Shown here in pieces: positions 45,464 through 54,335 of a stretch of DNA of 64,000 bases. Source of the stretch: Pedobacter petrophilus (GTDB lineage Bacteria; Bacteroidota; Bacteroidia; Sphingobacteriales; Sphingobacteriaceae). Every line of letters begins with the position of its first letter. Position 1 is the stretch's first letter. The notes beneath the pieces are model-generated. The model searched no databases and was not told the DNA's origin. It was given only the letters and a program-made list of their open reading frames with translations. The stretch lies in the NCBI RefSeq assembly GCF_009674725.1, contig NZ_WKKH01000010.1, positions 83,683 to 147,682 on the forward strand, in the 5' to 3' direction. The position numbers and the translations under genes were made by a program.

Positions 45464-46273
45464 TTAGCTCTCTTTAGTGTACAGGTTCCCGGCTTTTAAA
45501 GCGGAAAGTTTAATGCCTTTTATTAAGGAGGAACTAAAACCATTATGTTCCATTTCGTTTAAACCCGCAATGGTACAGCCTTTCGGCGAAGTTACCTTAT
45601 CTATTTCTGATTCCGGGTGTGTGCCATGTAATAAAAGTAAATCTGCAGCACCCTTTGCGGTTTGAACTGCCATTTTCAAAGCCTCATCTGCATGGAAACC
45701 AATTTCAACCCCACCTTGCGACGCTGCTCGGATGGCTCTTAAAAAGAAGGCAATACCGCAAGCACATAATGCCGTTGCAGATGTCATTAAATCTTCGTTT
45801 ATTTTTACTACAGAGCCAACGGTTTCAAACATTTTAGTCACGTCTGCAATGTTTTCTGCAGAGGCATTGTCGCTGGCGATACAAGTCATTGATTGTCCGA
45901 TGGCAATTGCCGTATTTGGCATCACCCGAATTACTTCTACACTTTCCCCTAATTTCTCTCGAACGGCAGCGCAACTTACGCCAGAAATAACAGAAATTAC
46001 CAGGTGTTTGGCTGGATCTATGAAGGAATGAATCTCATCTAAAACGGTATTTAACTGTTGTGGCAAAACGGCTAAAATAACCACATCTGCACTGACAACC
46101 GCTTCTTTATTTTGGTTACTTACTACAAACCCAGCATCAGCAAAAGATTTCAGATGATCGATATTTCTACGGGTTAGCGTGATGTTGGCTGCCTGAGCGA
46201 AATCAGCTTTTACCAATCCTTTTGCTAAAGATAATCCAATATTTCCGCTACCGATAATGGCTATTTTTTTCAT
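45464..46273 (-). CDS. proC: Pyrroline-5-carboxylate reductase
   Basis: 269 residues. Reduces pyrroline-5-carboxylate to proline with NAD(P)H. N-terminal Rossmann motif IAIIGSGNIGLSLAKGLVKA, middle VIRVMPNTAIAIGQSMT and C-terminal KVTSPKGCTIAGLNEME are the family hallmarks. Its presence inside the arginine operon links proline and arginine synthesis, as both start from glutamate semialdehyde chemistry. Confidence 0.94.
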   Translation of the reverse strand: MKKIAIIGSGNIGLSLAKGLVKADFAQAANITLTRRNIDHLKSFADAGFVVSNQNKEAVVSADVVILAVLPQQLNTVLDEIHSFIDPAKHLVISVISGVSCAAVREKLGESVEVIRVMPNTAIAIGQSMTCIASDNASAENIADVTKMFETVGSVVKINEDLMTSATALCACGIAFFLRAIRAASQGGVEIGFHADEALKMAVQTAKGAADLLLLHGTHPESEIDKVTSPKGCTIAGLNEMEHNGFSSSLIKGIKLSALKAGNLYTKES

Positions 46274-46310
46274 GTGGTTCGTTTATTATTTTCTGTTGGT
46301 TGTGTATATT

Positions 46311-46343
46311 AAACCTCGTAGGTTTTAAAAACCTACGAGGTTT
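46311..46343. repeat. REP-like palindrome, copy 3 (perfect)
   Basis: AAACCTCGTAGGTTTT and AAAACCTACGAGGTTT form a 16-bp perfect inverted repeat around one A. It lies between argB and proC inside the minus-strand arginine cluster, so it may attenuate or process that mRNA. Confidence 0.8.
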
Positions 46344-46374
46344 GTATTGATCATTTTAACCTTCATCCTCTACC

Positions 46375-47211
46375 TTATTTCAGCATTTTAGTGCCGAAAG
46401 TTCCATCAGCCAGTTCATTCAGTTCATCGGCTTTGCCGATATAAACAGCAGACACACCTTTGTTAATCGCTTCAAATGCATTATGCAATTTCGGAATCAT
46501 TCCCCCTTGAACCGTTCCATCGGCTTTTAAGCCTTCAAACTCATCGGCTCTGATCTCTCTTACTAAAGATGCATCATCATTAACGTCTTTCAATACTCCT
46601 TTTTTCTCGAAGCAATAGATTAGACGGGTTTGGTAAAGAGATGACATGGCCACGGCCACCGAAGAGGCAATGGTATCGGCATTTGTATTTAACAGCTGCG
46701 TATCTCCATCGTGCGTAATGGCACATAATACCGGTACGAAGCCGGCCTTAAGCAAGCTATCCAACGTTTTGGAAGAGACTGAATTTTCGTCTAGATCGCC
46801 AACAAAACCATAATCTATTACCGCACCGGCTTGCGGACCCGCATCTTCTCCGTACGTTTTCTCTGCTACAGGACGCTTTTTTGCTTTAATTACATTTCCA
46901 TCTGCACCACTTAAGCCTATTGCGTTACTGCCTTTAGCCTGAAGTTGGGCAACCATATTTTTATTAATTAACCCGGCGTAAACCATGGTTACAATGCGGA
47001 GGGTTTCAATATCAGTGATTCTACGACCCTCTATCATTTTGGCCTCGACGCCTAAGCTCTCACCAAGTTCAGTTGCGATTTTCCCACCGCCATGAACCAA
47101 AATCTTATCGCCCGGAAGTGCGGTAAAATCTAACAGAAAGTGATGTAATTTCTCAGAATTATCAATTACGTTTCCACCTATTTTTATGATAGTGAGTAAA
47201 TTATTATTCAT
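46375..47211 (-). CDS. argB: N-acylglutamate kinase
   Basis: 278 residues. Phosphorylates N-acetyl- or N-succinylglutamate. Amino-acid-kinase motifs: IIKIGGNVIDN at the N-terminus, LVHGGGKIATELGESLG, and the late NTNADTIASSVA. Its start overlaps the DUF1016 gene end by 8 bp, so the two are translated from one mRNA. Confidence 0.94.
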   Translation of the reverse strand: MNNNLLTIIKIGGNVIDNSEKLHHFLLDFTALPGDKILVHGGGKIATELGESLGVEAKMIEGRRITDIETLRIVTMVYAGLINKNMVAQLQAKGSNAIGLSGADGNVIKAKKRPVAEKTYGEDAGPQAGAVIDYGFVGDLDENSVSSKTLDSLLKAGFVPVLCAITHDGDTQLLNTNADTIASSVAVAMSSLYQTRLIYCFEKKGVLKDVNDDASLVREIRADEFEGLKADGTVQGGMIPKLHNAFEAINKGVSAVYIGKADELNELADGTFGTKMLK

Positions 47212-48283
47212 TTTTAAAAAATTGTTCGGTTAATTCATTCAATTTATTGGCAAGCAGTTTTTTGTCGATCAATTTGGTCTCATAATCGGCAATTAATGCC
47301 GGAGATACATTTCTGGCTAAAGCATATTCGACCACTTCTACATCTTTTCCTTTACACAATAGAATCCCGATGCTTGGATTTTCATGATTTCGTTTAACAT
47401 CGCGGTCAAGTGCTTCAAGATAGAAATTCAATTTACCTAAAAATTCAGGCTGAAATTCTTCGATTTTTAGCTCAAATAATACCATGCATTGCAAATCGCG
47501 GTGGTAAAATAATAAATCTGTATAATAGTCTTTGTTTCCAACCTGCAAACGGTATTCACTTCCCATATAGGTAAAGCCTTTTCCCATCTCCAGAATAAAA
47601 TTTTGAAGGTTTTTAATTAAGGCCTGCTGCAAATCGTTTTCCGAATGGAGTTCAGGCAGAGACAAAAACTCAAAAATATAAGGGTCTTTAAAAATGCCCT
47701 TGGGCAGTTGGGTTGTTATTTGTGAGCCTAATTTATTACTGAGCATGGTGCGCTCGAAGGTAGCCGTATTTAACTGGCGTTCGAGTTCTCGTGTAGATAA
47801 CTTTTCTTTTATGCTTTGATAGATATAAAAAATCTTTTCTTCTCCAGATTTTGTTTTGGACAGGATTAACAAATGATTTGTCCAGCTGATTTGTGTCAGC
47901 AGTGCTGACACAAATATAACCTGTTGATTATCTGAATTTTCCAATTGTGTCAGCAGTGCTGACGCAATTGGATTTTTATGATCAACATCAATTAATTCTA
48001 ATAATTCCGGCTGGCTGTAAACTTCATAAAATTGTTTCATTCTATAAAGTCCGCGGCGATTAAAACCCTTTAAAAGTGGTTGTTTTTCGGCGATGTATGA
48101 AGCTAAATCATTTACTGTAGCTTCACCCCAATTTCCCTGGACCACTTTCTCAGAAACAATTTTACCTACATTAAAATAAAGCATAATCAGCTCGGCATTC
48201 GCTTTTACATATACACGGTTTCGTGCTTCCGTAATTAGCGAAAGGATGTTATCAAAATCCAGATTTGCTACTGATTTACCCAT
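47204..48283 (-). CDS. DUF1016 PD-(D/E)xK nuclease-family protein (YhcG-like)
   Basis: 359 residues. The N-terminal DUF1016 helical domain (LITEARNRVYVKANAELIMLYFNVGKIV) and the C-terminal PD-(D/E)xK-like region (YYTDLLFYHRDLQCMVLFELK, giving D...E-x-K) are both present. These proteins are linked to mobile or defence contexts; the exact job is unknown. It lies between argF and argB with an 8-bp overlap of argB, although it has no known link with arginine. Two nearly identical palindromes lie inside the coding sequence, giving a repeated SALLTQ. Confidence 0.88.
   Translation of the reverse strand: MGKSVANLDFDNILSLITEARNRVYVKANAELIMLYFNVGKIVSEKVVQGNWGEATVNDLASYIAEKQPLLKGFNRRGLYRMKQFYEVYSQPELLELIDVDHKNPIASALLTQLENSDNQQVIFVSALLTQISWTNHLLILSKTKSGEEKIFYIYQSIKEKLSTRELERQLNTATFERTMLSNKLGSQITTQLPKGIFKDPYIFEFLSLPELHSENDLQQALIKNLQNFILEMGKGFTYMGSEYRLQVGNKDYYTDLLFYHRDLQCMVLFELKIEEFQPEFLGKLNFYLEALDRDVKRNHENPSIGILLCKGKDVEVVEYALARNVSPALIADYETKLIDKKLLANKLNELTEQFFKNE
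47891..47971. repeat. Two in-frame palindromic repeats inside the DUF1016 gene
   Basis: TTGTGTCAGCA-G-TGCTGACACAA (47891-47913) is a perfect palindrome. A second copy at 47945-47967 differs at one base and has extra arms (CCAATT...AATTGG). The offset is 54 bp, 18 codons, so both encode SALLTQ in frame. Confidence 0.85.
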
Positions 48284-48397
48284 ATTATTTAATGGTTCAT
48301 TCTATCCCACGATGTAATGCAATTTTAAATTATTAATTAACCACAGATTAATAATCGCAACATCTGTGTTCATCCTGTTAATCTGTTGTATTTGTTT

Positions 48398-49369
48398 TTA
48401 TAACGTTTCCAACATTGCTTTAATTACCGCCTGTGCAGCCCATAATCGGTTACCTGCTTCATGGATAACTAATGAATTTGGTCCGTCGAGAATTTCAGAA
48501 GATAATTCCAAATCACGGCGAACGGGTAAACAGTGCATTACTTTAGCATCATTGGTAAACTTGAGTTTTTCGTTGTCCATCATCCATCCACCCGGATAAG
48601 ATAAAACCTTTCCGTATTCTTCGTAACTGCTCCAGTTTTTCACATATACATAATCAGCGCCAGCTAAAGCTTCTTCAATGTTATACTGAATATCAGCACC
48701 TGGCGTAAAATCTTCTGAGAGCTCGTATCCTTCTGGCTGAGCGATGGTAAAATCGATCATTCCTTCTGCCTGTGCTTTACACATCCATTCGGCAAAAGAA
48801 TTTGGAACCGCTTGCGGCAAAGCTTTTACATGAGGAGCCCAGGCCAGAACAACTTTTGGTTTTGCACCATCAGGTTTTTTCATCCATGTTTCATGAATGG
48901 TAATAATATCTGCAAAACTCTGGAGCGGATGACGCGTAGCACTCTCCAGACTCACCACAGGAACCGCGCAGTATTTTACAAATTTGTTAAAGAAATCTTC
49001 ACTGTAGTCTTCTTCACGGTCGATTAGTTTTGGAAAAGAACGCAATCCGAGAATATCACAGTATTGGCCCATCACTGCAGCAGCTTCGCGAATGTGCTCA
49101 ACTGTTGAACCATTCATTACTACTCCGTCTTGCGTTTCTAAGGCCCAACCTTCTTTATCCAGATTCATCACCATTACATTCATACCCAGGTTTAAGGCCG
49201 CCTTTTGCGTACTTAACCGGGTGCGTAAACTTGGATTCATAAAAACCAAACCTAGGGTTTTGTTTTTACCTAAATCTTGATGTGCATAAGGATTCGCCTT
49301 TAATTCAAGCGCATCTTTTACAAATTGTTTGATGCTTGGAACATCATGTACGGAAGTGAAAAGTTTCAT
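48398..49369 (-). CDS. argF': N-succinylornithine (or N-acetylornithine) carbamoyltransferase
   Basis: 323 residues. Aspartate/ornithine carbamoyltransferase fold: FMNPSLRTRLSTQ is the carbamoyl-phosphate loop and VMHCLPVRRDLE the late conserved motif (HCLPxRR). The gene matches the AOTCase/SOTCase branch of Xanthomonas and Bacteroides rather than ordinary OTCase. The residue that decides acyl choice (Glu92 in X. campestris AOTCase, Pro90 in B. fragilis SOTCase) is Val90 here, in GSTVEHI; replacing the Glu by small or hydrophobic residues is known to favour succinylornithine. N-succinylornithine is therefore the likelier substrate. It is the only carbamoyltransferase gene in the cluster. Confidence 0.88.
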   Translation of the reverse strand: MKLFTSVHDVPSIKQFVKDALELKANPYAHQDLGKNKTLGLVFMNPSLRTRLSTQKAALNLGMNVMVMNLDKEGWALETQDGVVMNGSTVEHIREAAAVMGQYCDILGLRSFPKLIDREEDYSEDFFNKFVKYCAVPVVSLESATRHPLQSFADIITIHETWMKKPDGAKPKVVLAWAPHVKALPQAVPNSFAEWMCKAQAEGMIDFTIAQPEGYELSEDFTPGADIQYNIEEALAGADYVYVKNWSSYEEYGKVLSYPGGWMMDNEKLKFTNDAKVMHCLPVRRDLELSSEILDGPNSLVIHEAGNRLWAAQAVIKAMLETL

Positions 49370-49402
49370 TTTTACTACGGTATAAGGTTTGAGGTGTAGG
49401 GT

Positions 49403-49774
49403 TTAAGGTTTTCCTGCACCAGCTCTTAAAAATTTCAAAAAAGAAATTAGCATCGCTCTAACTTCATTAATTGACTGGTTTACTTTTTTATACTCTTCTT
49501 CGCTTATGTAATTCAATTCTGAAGCACATAAGCAACAATAATCAATCTCATTTGTCGACCCTAAAGCTGTATCTAGGAAATGTGCAAAATCCTTATCTGT
49601 AAATCTACCACATCCTTCAACAATATTTAAAGGAATTGATAAAGAGGCTCTGGTTAATTGAGACGTAAGTTCAAATCTTTCTTCCTTCGGAAATTTTGTG
49701 GCAATATCTTTCTTAATGAACATATTTAGTTCATGTGCTTTTTTCCAAACGTCAAGTTTTTTGTAGTCTCGCAT
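49403..49774 (-). CDS. S23-type four-helix-bundle protein, copy 2
   Basis: 123 residues. Begins LDVWKKAHELNMFIKKD and contains LTSQLTRASLSIPLNIVEGCGR, the core of the four-helix-bundle family first seen encoded in 23S rRNA intervening sequences. It resembles the protein at 50959-51330. Function unknown. It sits between argD and argF, 33 bp before the latter. Confidence 0.88.
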   Translation of the reverse strand: MRDYKKLDVWKKAHELNMFIKKDIATKFPKEERFELTSQLTRASLSIPLNIVEGCGRFTDKDFAHFLDTALGSTNEIDYCCLCASELNYISEEEYKKVNQSINEVRAMLISFLKFLRAGAGKP

Positions 49775-49778
49775 AACC

Positions 49779-50927
49779 TTACGCCTTATGCCCTACACCC
49801 TTAACCGCTTTCTTAAAAGCCCCCAAAAATTCATCAGCGTGTGCTTTCGTTAAATTCAAAGCAGGCAGCAAACGGATCACGTTTGGCTTCGCTTCGCCGG
49901 TGAAAATATGGTGTGTAAATAGTAATTCTTTTTTAACATGAGCAAGTTCTGCAGGTAACTCAATGCCAATCATCAAACCACGACCACGAACTTCCACAAC
50001 TTGCTCAAATTTCTTCAGTTCAGCAATCAAATAATTACCAATTTCTTCAGCATTTTTTAACAGGTTTTCTTTTTCAATCACTTCCAAAACTGCAAGAGCC
50101 GCAGCGCACGCTAAATGATTGCCGCCAAAAGTGGTCCCTAATTCACCATGCCAGGGTTTAAATTTTGGAGCAATTGAAATTCCTGCGATAGGAAACCCGT
50201 TGCCCATTCCTTTTGCCATGGTATAAACATCGGCTTCTACACCAGCATAATCATGCGAGTAAAACAAACCTGTTCTGCCATAACCACATTGCACAGAATC
50301 GGCAATGTATACAGCATTGTATTCATCACAAAGTGAACGGATTTTTTGTAAGAAACTTTTCGAGGCTTCTTTAATTCCGCCAACGCCTTGAATACCTTCT
50401 ATAATAACTGCAGAAATCTCATTTCCCTGTGCTTTAAAAGTTTCTTCTAATGCTACCTCGTTATTAAAAGGCAGGAAAATTACATTTTCAGTCTGGTTAA
50501 CCGGTGCAACAATTTTTGGGTTATCGGTTACCGCAACGGCTAAAGAGGTACGTCCGTGGAAAGCGCCGCTAAAAGCAATTATTTTCTTTCTTCCGTTGTA
50601 AAAAGAGGCCAGTTTCAAAGCATTTTCATTGGCTTCAGCACCAGAGTTAACCAGAAATAACTGGTAATCTTTCTTCCCGGAAACCTGACCTAATTTTTCA
50701 GCAAGTTGAGTTTGCAAAGGAATTTTAACAGAGTTGGAGTAAAAGCCAACCTTGTTTAACTGGTCTGTTAAGCGACTTACATAATGTGGATTGGTGTGTC
50801 CGATGGAAATCACTGCATGACCACCGTATAAGTCTAAATATTTTTGATCATTCGCATCCCAAACATTGCTGCCTGATGCTTTGGTAATTTCTATATCGTT
50901 AAGTGGGTAAACGTCGAATAGTTGCAT
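49779..50927 (-). CDS. argD: N-acylornithine aminotransferase
   Basis: 382 residues from the ATG at 50927 (MQLFDVYPLNDIEITK); the open frame continues upstream to 50996 but that would overlap the four-helix-bundle gene and adds an unnatural leader. PLP-dependent class III enzyme: FHGRTSLAVAVTDN, IIEGIQGVGGI, and the Schiff-base lysine in TMAKGMGNGFPI. It makes N-acylornithine from the semialdehyde produced by ArgC. Confidence 0.95.
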   Translation of the reverse strand: MQLFDVYPLNDIEITKASGSNVWDANDQKYLDLYGGHAVISIGHTNPHYVSRLTDQLNKVGFYSNSVKIPLQTQLAEKLGQVSGKKDYQLFLVNSGAEANENALKLASFYNGRKKIIAFSGAFHGRTSLAVAVTDNPKIVAPVNQTENVIFLPFNNEVALEETFKAQGNEISAVIIEGIQGVGGIKEASKSFLQKIRSLCDEYNAVYIADSVQCGYGRTGLFYSHDYAGVEADVYTMAKGMGNGFPIAGISIAPKFKPWHGELGTTFGGNHLACAAALAVLEVIEKENLLKNAEEIGNYLIAELKKFEQVVEVRGRGLMIGIELPAELAHVKKELLFTHHIFTGEAKPNVIRLLPALNLTKAHADEFLGAFKKAVKGVGHKA

Positions 50928-50958
50928 GGTTATTAGGTTATAAGTTGTACGTTTTAAG

Positions 50959-51330
50959 TTATAGGTTTGGATGCTTAGTTGTTCTGACTTTTCCAATTAA
51001 GCTGATCAGCATTGCCTTAACTTCATTAATTTTATTTGATAAAATTGTAAACTGTTCCTCGGTCAGATAATTCAAATCTTTTGATAGAATCAAAAAGTAT
51101 TCAGTTTCATTTGCTGAACCTAAAGAAATATTTAAAAAATTCGCCAAATCTGCTTGTGAGTTTTTCCCACATCCTTCGGCAATATTAGCTGGTATTGATG
51201 CCGATGCCCGCCGAAGCTGATTTGTTAAACTATAGACTTCTTCTTTTGGGAATTTCGCACTTACTTTATAAATACTTAGCGTAAGGTGATGGGCTTTCTC
51301 CCAAACTTTCAAATCTTTAAAATTCTGCAT
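50959..51330 (-). CDS. S23-type four-helix-bundle protein, copy 1
   Basis: 123 residues: LKVWEKAHHLTLSIYKVSAK, then LRRASASIPANIAEGCGK and SLGSANETEYFLILSKDL. It is a paralogue of the gene at 49403-49774, sharing about half its positions including VW-KAH, FPKEE, NIxEGCG and EVKAMLISL-type helices. It lies between argC and argD. The four-helix bundle packs as a pentamer in related structures; no activity is known. Confidence 0.88.
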   Translation of the reverse strand: MQNFKDLKVWEKAHHLTLSIYKVSAKFPKEEVYSLTNQLRRASASIPANIAEGCGKNSQADLANFLNISLGSANETEYFLILSKDLNYLTEEQFTILSNKINEVKAMLISLIGKVRTTKHPNL

Positions 51331-51355
51331 ACACTTAAAACGTATTACTTAAAAC

Positions 51356-52357
51356 TTAAAACCCCATAGCCTTCAACCTCAACCCTGCCGTTTCTTCCAG
51401 ACCAAACATCAGGTTCATATTTTGAACCGCTTGTCCGCTGGCGCCTTTGAGCAGATTATCGATGATGCTGATGATCAATAATTTGTTTCCATGCTTTTCT
51501 ACATGAACCAGTGCCTTGTTGGTATTTACCACCTGTTTCAAATCAATGTTTTTCCGGCTTACATGTGTAAAAGGATGCGAGCTATAATACTCTTCGTAAA
51601 TCGTTTGGGCTTCTTCTAAAGTTAAATCGCTTTCTAAGTACAGAGACGCTAAGATTCCACGAGGGAAAGCACCGCGTTGCGGGATAAAGTTTAATGCTTC
51701 CGAAAGCGATGGTTGTAACTGCAACAAACTCTCTCCAATCTCATTCAAATGCTGATGATCGAAAGCCTTATAAATCGAAAGGTTATTGTTTCTCCAGCTG
51801 AAATGAGAAGTGCCGGAAAGGCTTTGTCCTGCGCCGGTTGAACCGGTAGTTGCATTGATGTGAACTTCTTCGTTGATCAATCCTTTAGCCGCCAATGGCA
51901 ATAAACCTAACTGAATACAAGTTGCAAAACAGCCTGGATTTGCAATATTTTTAGCTGATTTTATGGCATCACGATTCAACTCGGGTAAACCATAAACAAA
52001 GACTTTAGTCTGAAGTCCTGAGTCTGGAGTTGAAAAACTAGCGTTTGCAGCCAACCTGAAATCCTGTGATAAATCGATGATTTTAATGTTATCACTGACT
52101 GGATTGGCCGCTAAAAACTTCTTCGCGTCACCATGGCCAACACAAAGAAACAATACGTCAATGTTTTGAGGAATATCACTTACGAATTTAAGATCTGTAT
52201 CGCCAATTAAATCTGTATGTACATCAGAAACTAAATTCCCGGCATTACTGGTACTGTTTACAAAAGCAATTTCCACATTTGGATGGTTCACCAGAATACG
52301 AAGCATTTCGCCACCTGTGTATCCTGCGCCACCAATTATTCCTGCTTTAATTTTCAT
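51356..52357 (-). CDS. argC: N-acyl-gamma-glutamyl-phosphate reductase
   Basis: 333 residues. Reduces N-acylglutamyl phosphate to the semialdehyde with NADPH. N-terminal KAGIIGGAGYTGGEMLRIL is the NADP loop, and NPGCFATCIQLGLLPLA holds the catalytic Cys (in ANPGC). The later FIPQRGAFPRGI is also conserved. It is downstream of argG and upstream of a four-helix-bundle gene. Confidence 0.96.
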   Translation of the reverse strand: MKIKAGIIGGAGYTGGEMLRILVNHPNVEIAFVNSTSNAGNLVSDVHTDLIGDTDLKFVSDIPQNIDVLFLCVGHGDAKKFLAANPVSDNIKIIDLSQDFRLAANASFSTPDSGLQTKVFVYGLPELNRDAIKSAKNIANPGCFATCIQLGLLPLAAKGLINEEVHINATTGSTGAGQSLSGTSHFSWRNNNLSIYKAFDHQHLNEIGESLLQLQPSLSEALNFIPQRGAFPRGILASLYLESDLTLEEAQTIYEEYYSSHPFTHVSRKNIDLKQVVNTNKALVHVEKHGNKLLIISIIDNLLKGASGQAVQNMNLMFGLEETAGLRLKAMGF

Positions 52358-52446
52358 ATTTAAAAGGTTTTGGGTTTAAGGTCTAATGCTTAGGGTTTAG
52401 GCGCTTTAACCTTACGCCTTAAACCTCTAAACTTAAACCTCTGAAG

Positions 52447-53637
52447 CTACGCCTCGCTGTTTACTTTATGCCAAATCATCACCTGATTGCCGAAAATTTT
52501 AGAGAAACCCTTAACATCTTCACCACTCCAGGCATTATTCATTTCACCGTAGCTTCCAAATTTATTGCTCATTAAATCGTGGTTCGACTCAATTCCAATG
52601 ATTTGGAAACGATATGGCAACAATTCGATGAACACTTTACCGCTCACCATTTTTTGGGTATCCGCTAAGAAAGCTTCTATATTCCGCATAATCGGATCAT
52701 GAAACTGACCTTCATGCAACCAGTTCCCGTAAAAAGAAGATAATTGTTCTTTCCAGCTCAACTGCCACTTCGTTAAGGTATGTTTTTCCAAAGTATGGTG
52801 TGCTTTGATGATCAATACTGGTGCAGCAGCTTCGAAACCCACGCGACCTTTAATCCCAATAATGGTATCGCCTACATGGATATCGCGACCGATACCATAT
52901 GGCTGCGCGATGGCCTGTAACTTTTGAATCGCCCTTACTGGCTCCAGCGTTTCACCATCAACGGCTACCAACTCCCCTTTTTCGAAAGTCAGTTCGATTT
53001 TACGAGATGCTGTTTCCGAAACCTGAGTTGGCCATGCACTTTCTGGTAAAGTTTCGTTAGAAGTTAAGGTTTCCTTTCCACCTACAGATGTTCCCCATAA
53101 GCCTTTGTTAATCGAATATCTTGCTTTTTCAGCACTGTATTCTACGCCGTGCTCGGCTAAATATTCTATTTCCGCTTCGCGGGATAATTTCAGATCTCTG
53201 ATTGGTGTGATAATTTCAACTCCGGGAATCAGGATATTGAAAATCATATCGAAACGCACCTGGTCGTTTCCTGCACCTGTACTTCCGTGGGCTACATAAT
53301 CTGCACCTACTTTTTTAACGTAGTTGGCAATAGCCGTTGCCTGACTTACACGCTCTGCACTAACAGAAAGCGGATAAGTGGCGTTTTTTAATACATTACC
53401 AAAAATTAGATATTTGATACATTCATTATAATAACTTTCAGTTTCATCTACCACAGCGTGAGAGGCAACACCTAAAGCATAAGCTCTTTTCTCAATCTCT
53501 TGTAATTCTTCTTCAGAAAAACCACCTGTATTTACAATTACAGAATGAACTTCTAATCCGCGATCTTGCGCTAAGTAAATACAACAAAATGAGGTATCAA
53601 GACCTCCGCTAAAGGCTAAAACAACTTTCTTCTTCAT
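52447..53637 (-). CDS. argG: Argininosuccinate synthase
   Basis: 396 residues. Joins citrulline and aspartate using ATP. N-terminal PP-loop VLAFSGGLDTSFCCIYLA and the later HGSTGAGNDQVRFD are present. Its start codon overlaps the stop of the acyltransferase gene, so the two are translationally coupled at the head of the operon. Confidence 0.97.
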   Translation of the reverse strand: MKKKVVLAFSGGLDTSFCCIYLAQDRGLEVHSVIVNTGGFSEEELQEIEKRAYALGVASHAVVDETESYYNECIKYLIFGNVLKNATYPLSVSAERVSQATAIANYVKKVGADYVAHGSTGAGNDQVRFDMIFNILIPGVEIITPIRDLKLSREAEIEYLAEHGVEYSAEKARYSINKGLWGTSVGGKETLTSNETLPESAWPTQVSETASRKIELTFEKGELVAVDGETLEPVRAIQKLQAIAQPYGIGRDIHVGDTIIGIKGRVGFEAAAPVLIIKAHHTLEKHTLTKWQLSWKEQLSSFYGNWLHEGQFHDPIMRNIEAFLADTQKMVSGKVFIELLPYRFQIIGIESNHDLMSNKFGSYGEMNNAWSGEDVKGFSKIFGNQVMIWHKVNSEA

Positions 53638-54335
53638 TATTTAAATAATAAGGTAAATAAAAATAAAATGGATTTCAAGCCACTCTTCGGCTTAGGTTTA
53701 ACAACTAATTGTTGCTTAATACGCATAAAGCGCTCATATAATTTCGGTTTCCTTTGTAATTCTTCTGCAAATTTCTTTGCCGCATCGTGCTTTTGCGTTG
53801 CCGGATCGTAAAGCATAGCGGTGCACATGCAGTTTTTACGTTCCTTCATTTTCAAAATTTCAAAGTTTACGCAGCTTTGGCAGCCTTTCCAAAATTCTTC
53901 ATCCTGGGTTAATTCAGAGTAGGTAACAGGTTCGTAACCTAAGTCAGAATTGATCTTCATTACAGCTAAACCAGTAGTTAAACCGAAAATTTTGGCTTTA
54001 GGATACAGACTTCTGGAAAGCTCGAAAACACGTTCCTTAATGGCATGCGCCAAACCGGCTTTCCTGAATTTCGGAGAAACAATTAATCCGGAGTTGGCTA
54101 CAAACTGACCATGACTCCACGTTTCGATATAGCAAAAGCCGGCCCAAGTGCCATCTTTATGGAAAGCAATAACTGCTTTACCTTCGATCATTTTACCAGC
54201 AACATAATCTGGAGAACGCTTTGCAATACCAGTACCCCGTGCTTTCGCAGATTCGGCCATCTCGGTTACAATTTCTTCTGCAAATACACGATGTTCAGGA
54301 AGTGCAACCTGCACTATAAATTCGTTAATATCCAT
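53637..54335 (-). CDS. GNAT acyltransferase, probable N-acylglutamate synthase
   Basis: 232 residues. First gene of the arginine operon. The GNAT fold is visible: VANSGLIVSPKFRKAGLAHAIKERVF gives the acyl-CoA loop (motif A, K-F-R-K-A-G-L), then FGLTTGLAVMKINSDLGYEPV. A cysteine-rich insert near residues 149-168 (CQSCVNFEIL, NCMC) could bind a metal. Because no ArgA or ArgJ is present elsewhere in the cluster, this enzyme most likely acylates glutamate; given the succinyl-type carbamoyltransferase, succinyl-CoA is the suspected donor. The acyl choice is inference. Confidence 0.82.
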   Translation of the reverse strand: MDINEFIVQVALPEHRVFAEEIVTEMAESAKARGTGIAKRSPDYVAGKMIEGKAVIAFHKDGTWAGFCYIETWSHGQFVANSGLIVSPKFRKAGLAHAIKERVFELSRSLYPKAKIFGLTTGLAVMKINSDLGYEPVTYSELTQDEEFWKGCQSCVNFEILKMKERKNCMCTAMLYDPATQKHDAAKKFAEELQRKPKLYERFMRIKQQLVVKPKPKSGLKSILFLFTLLFK

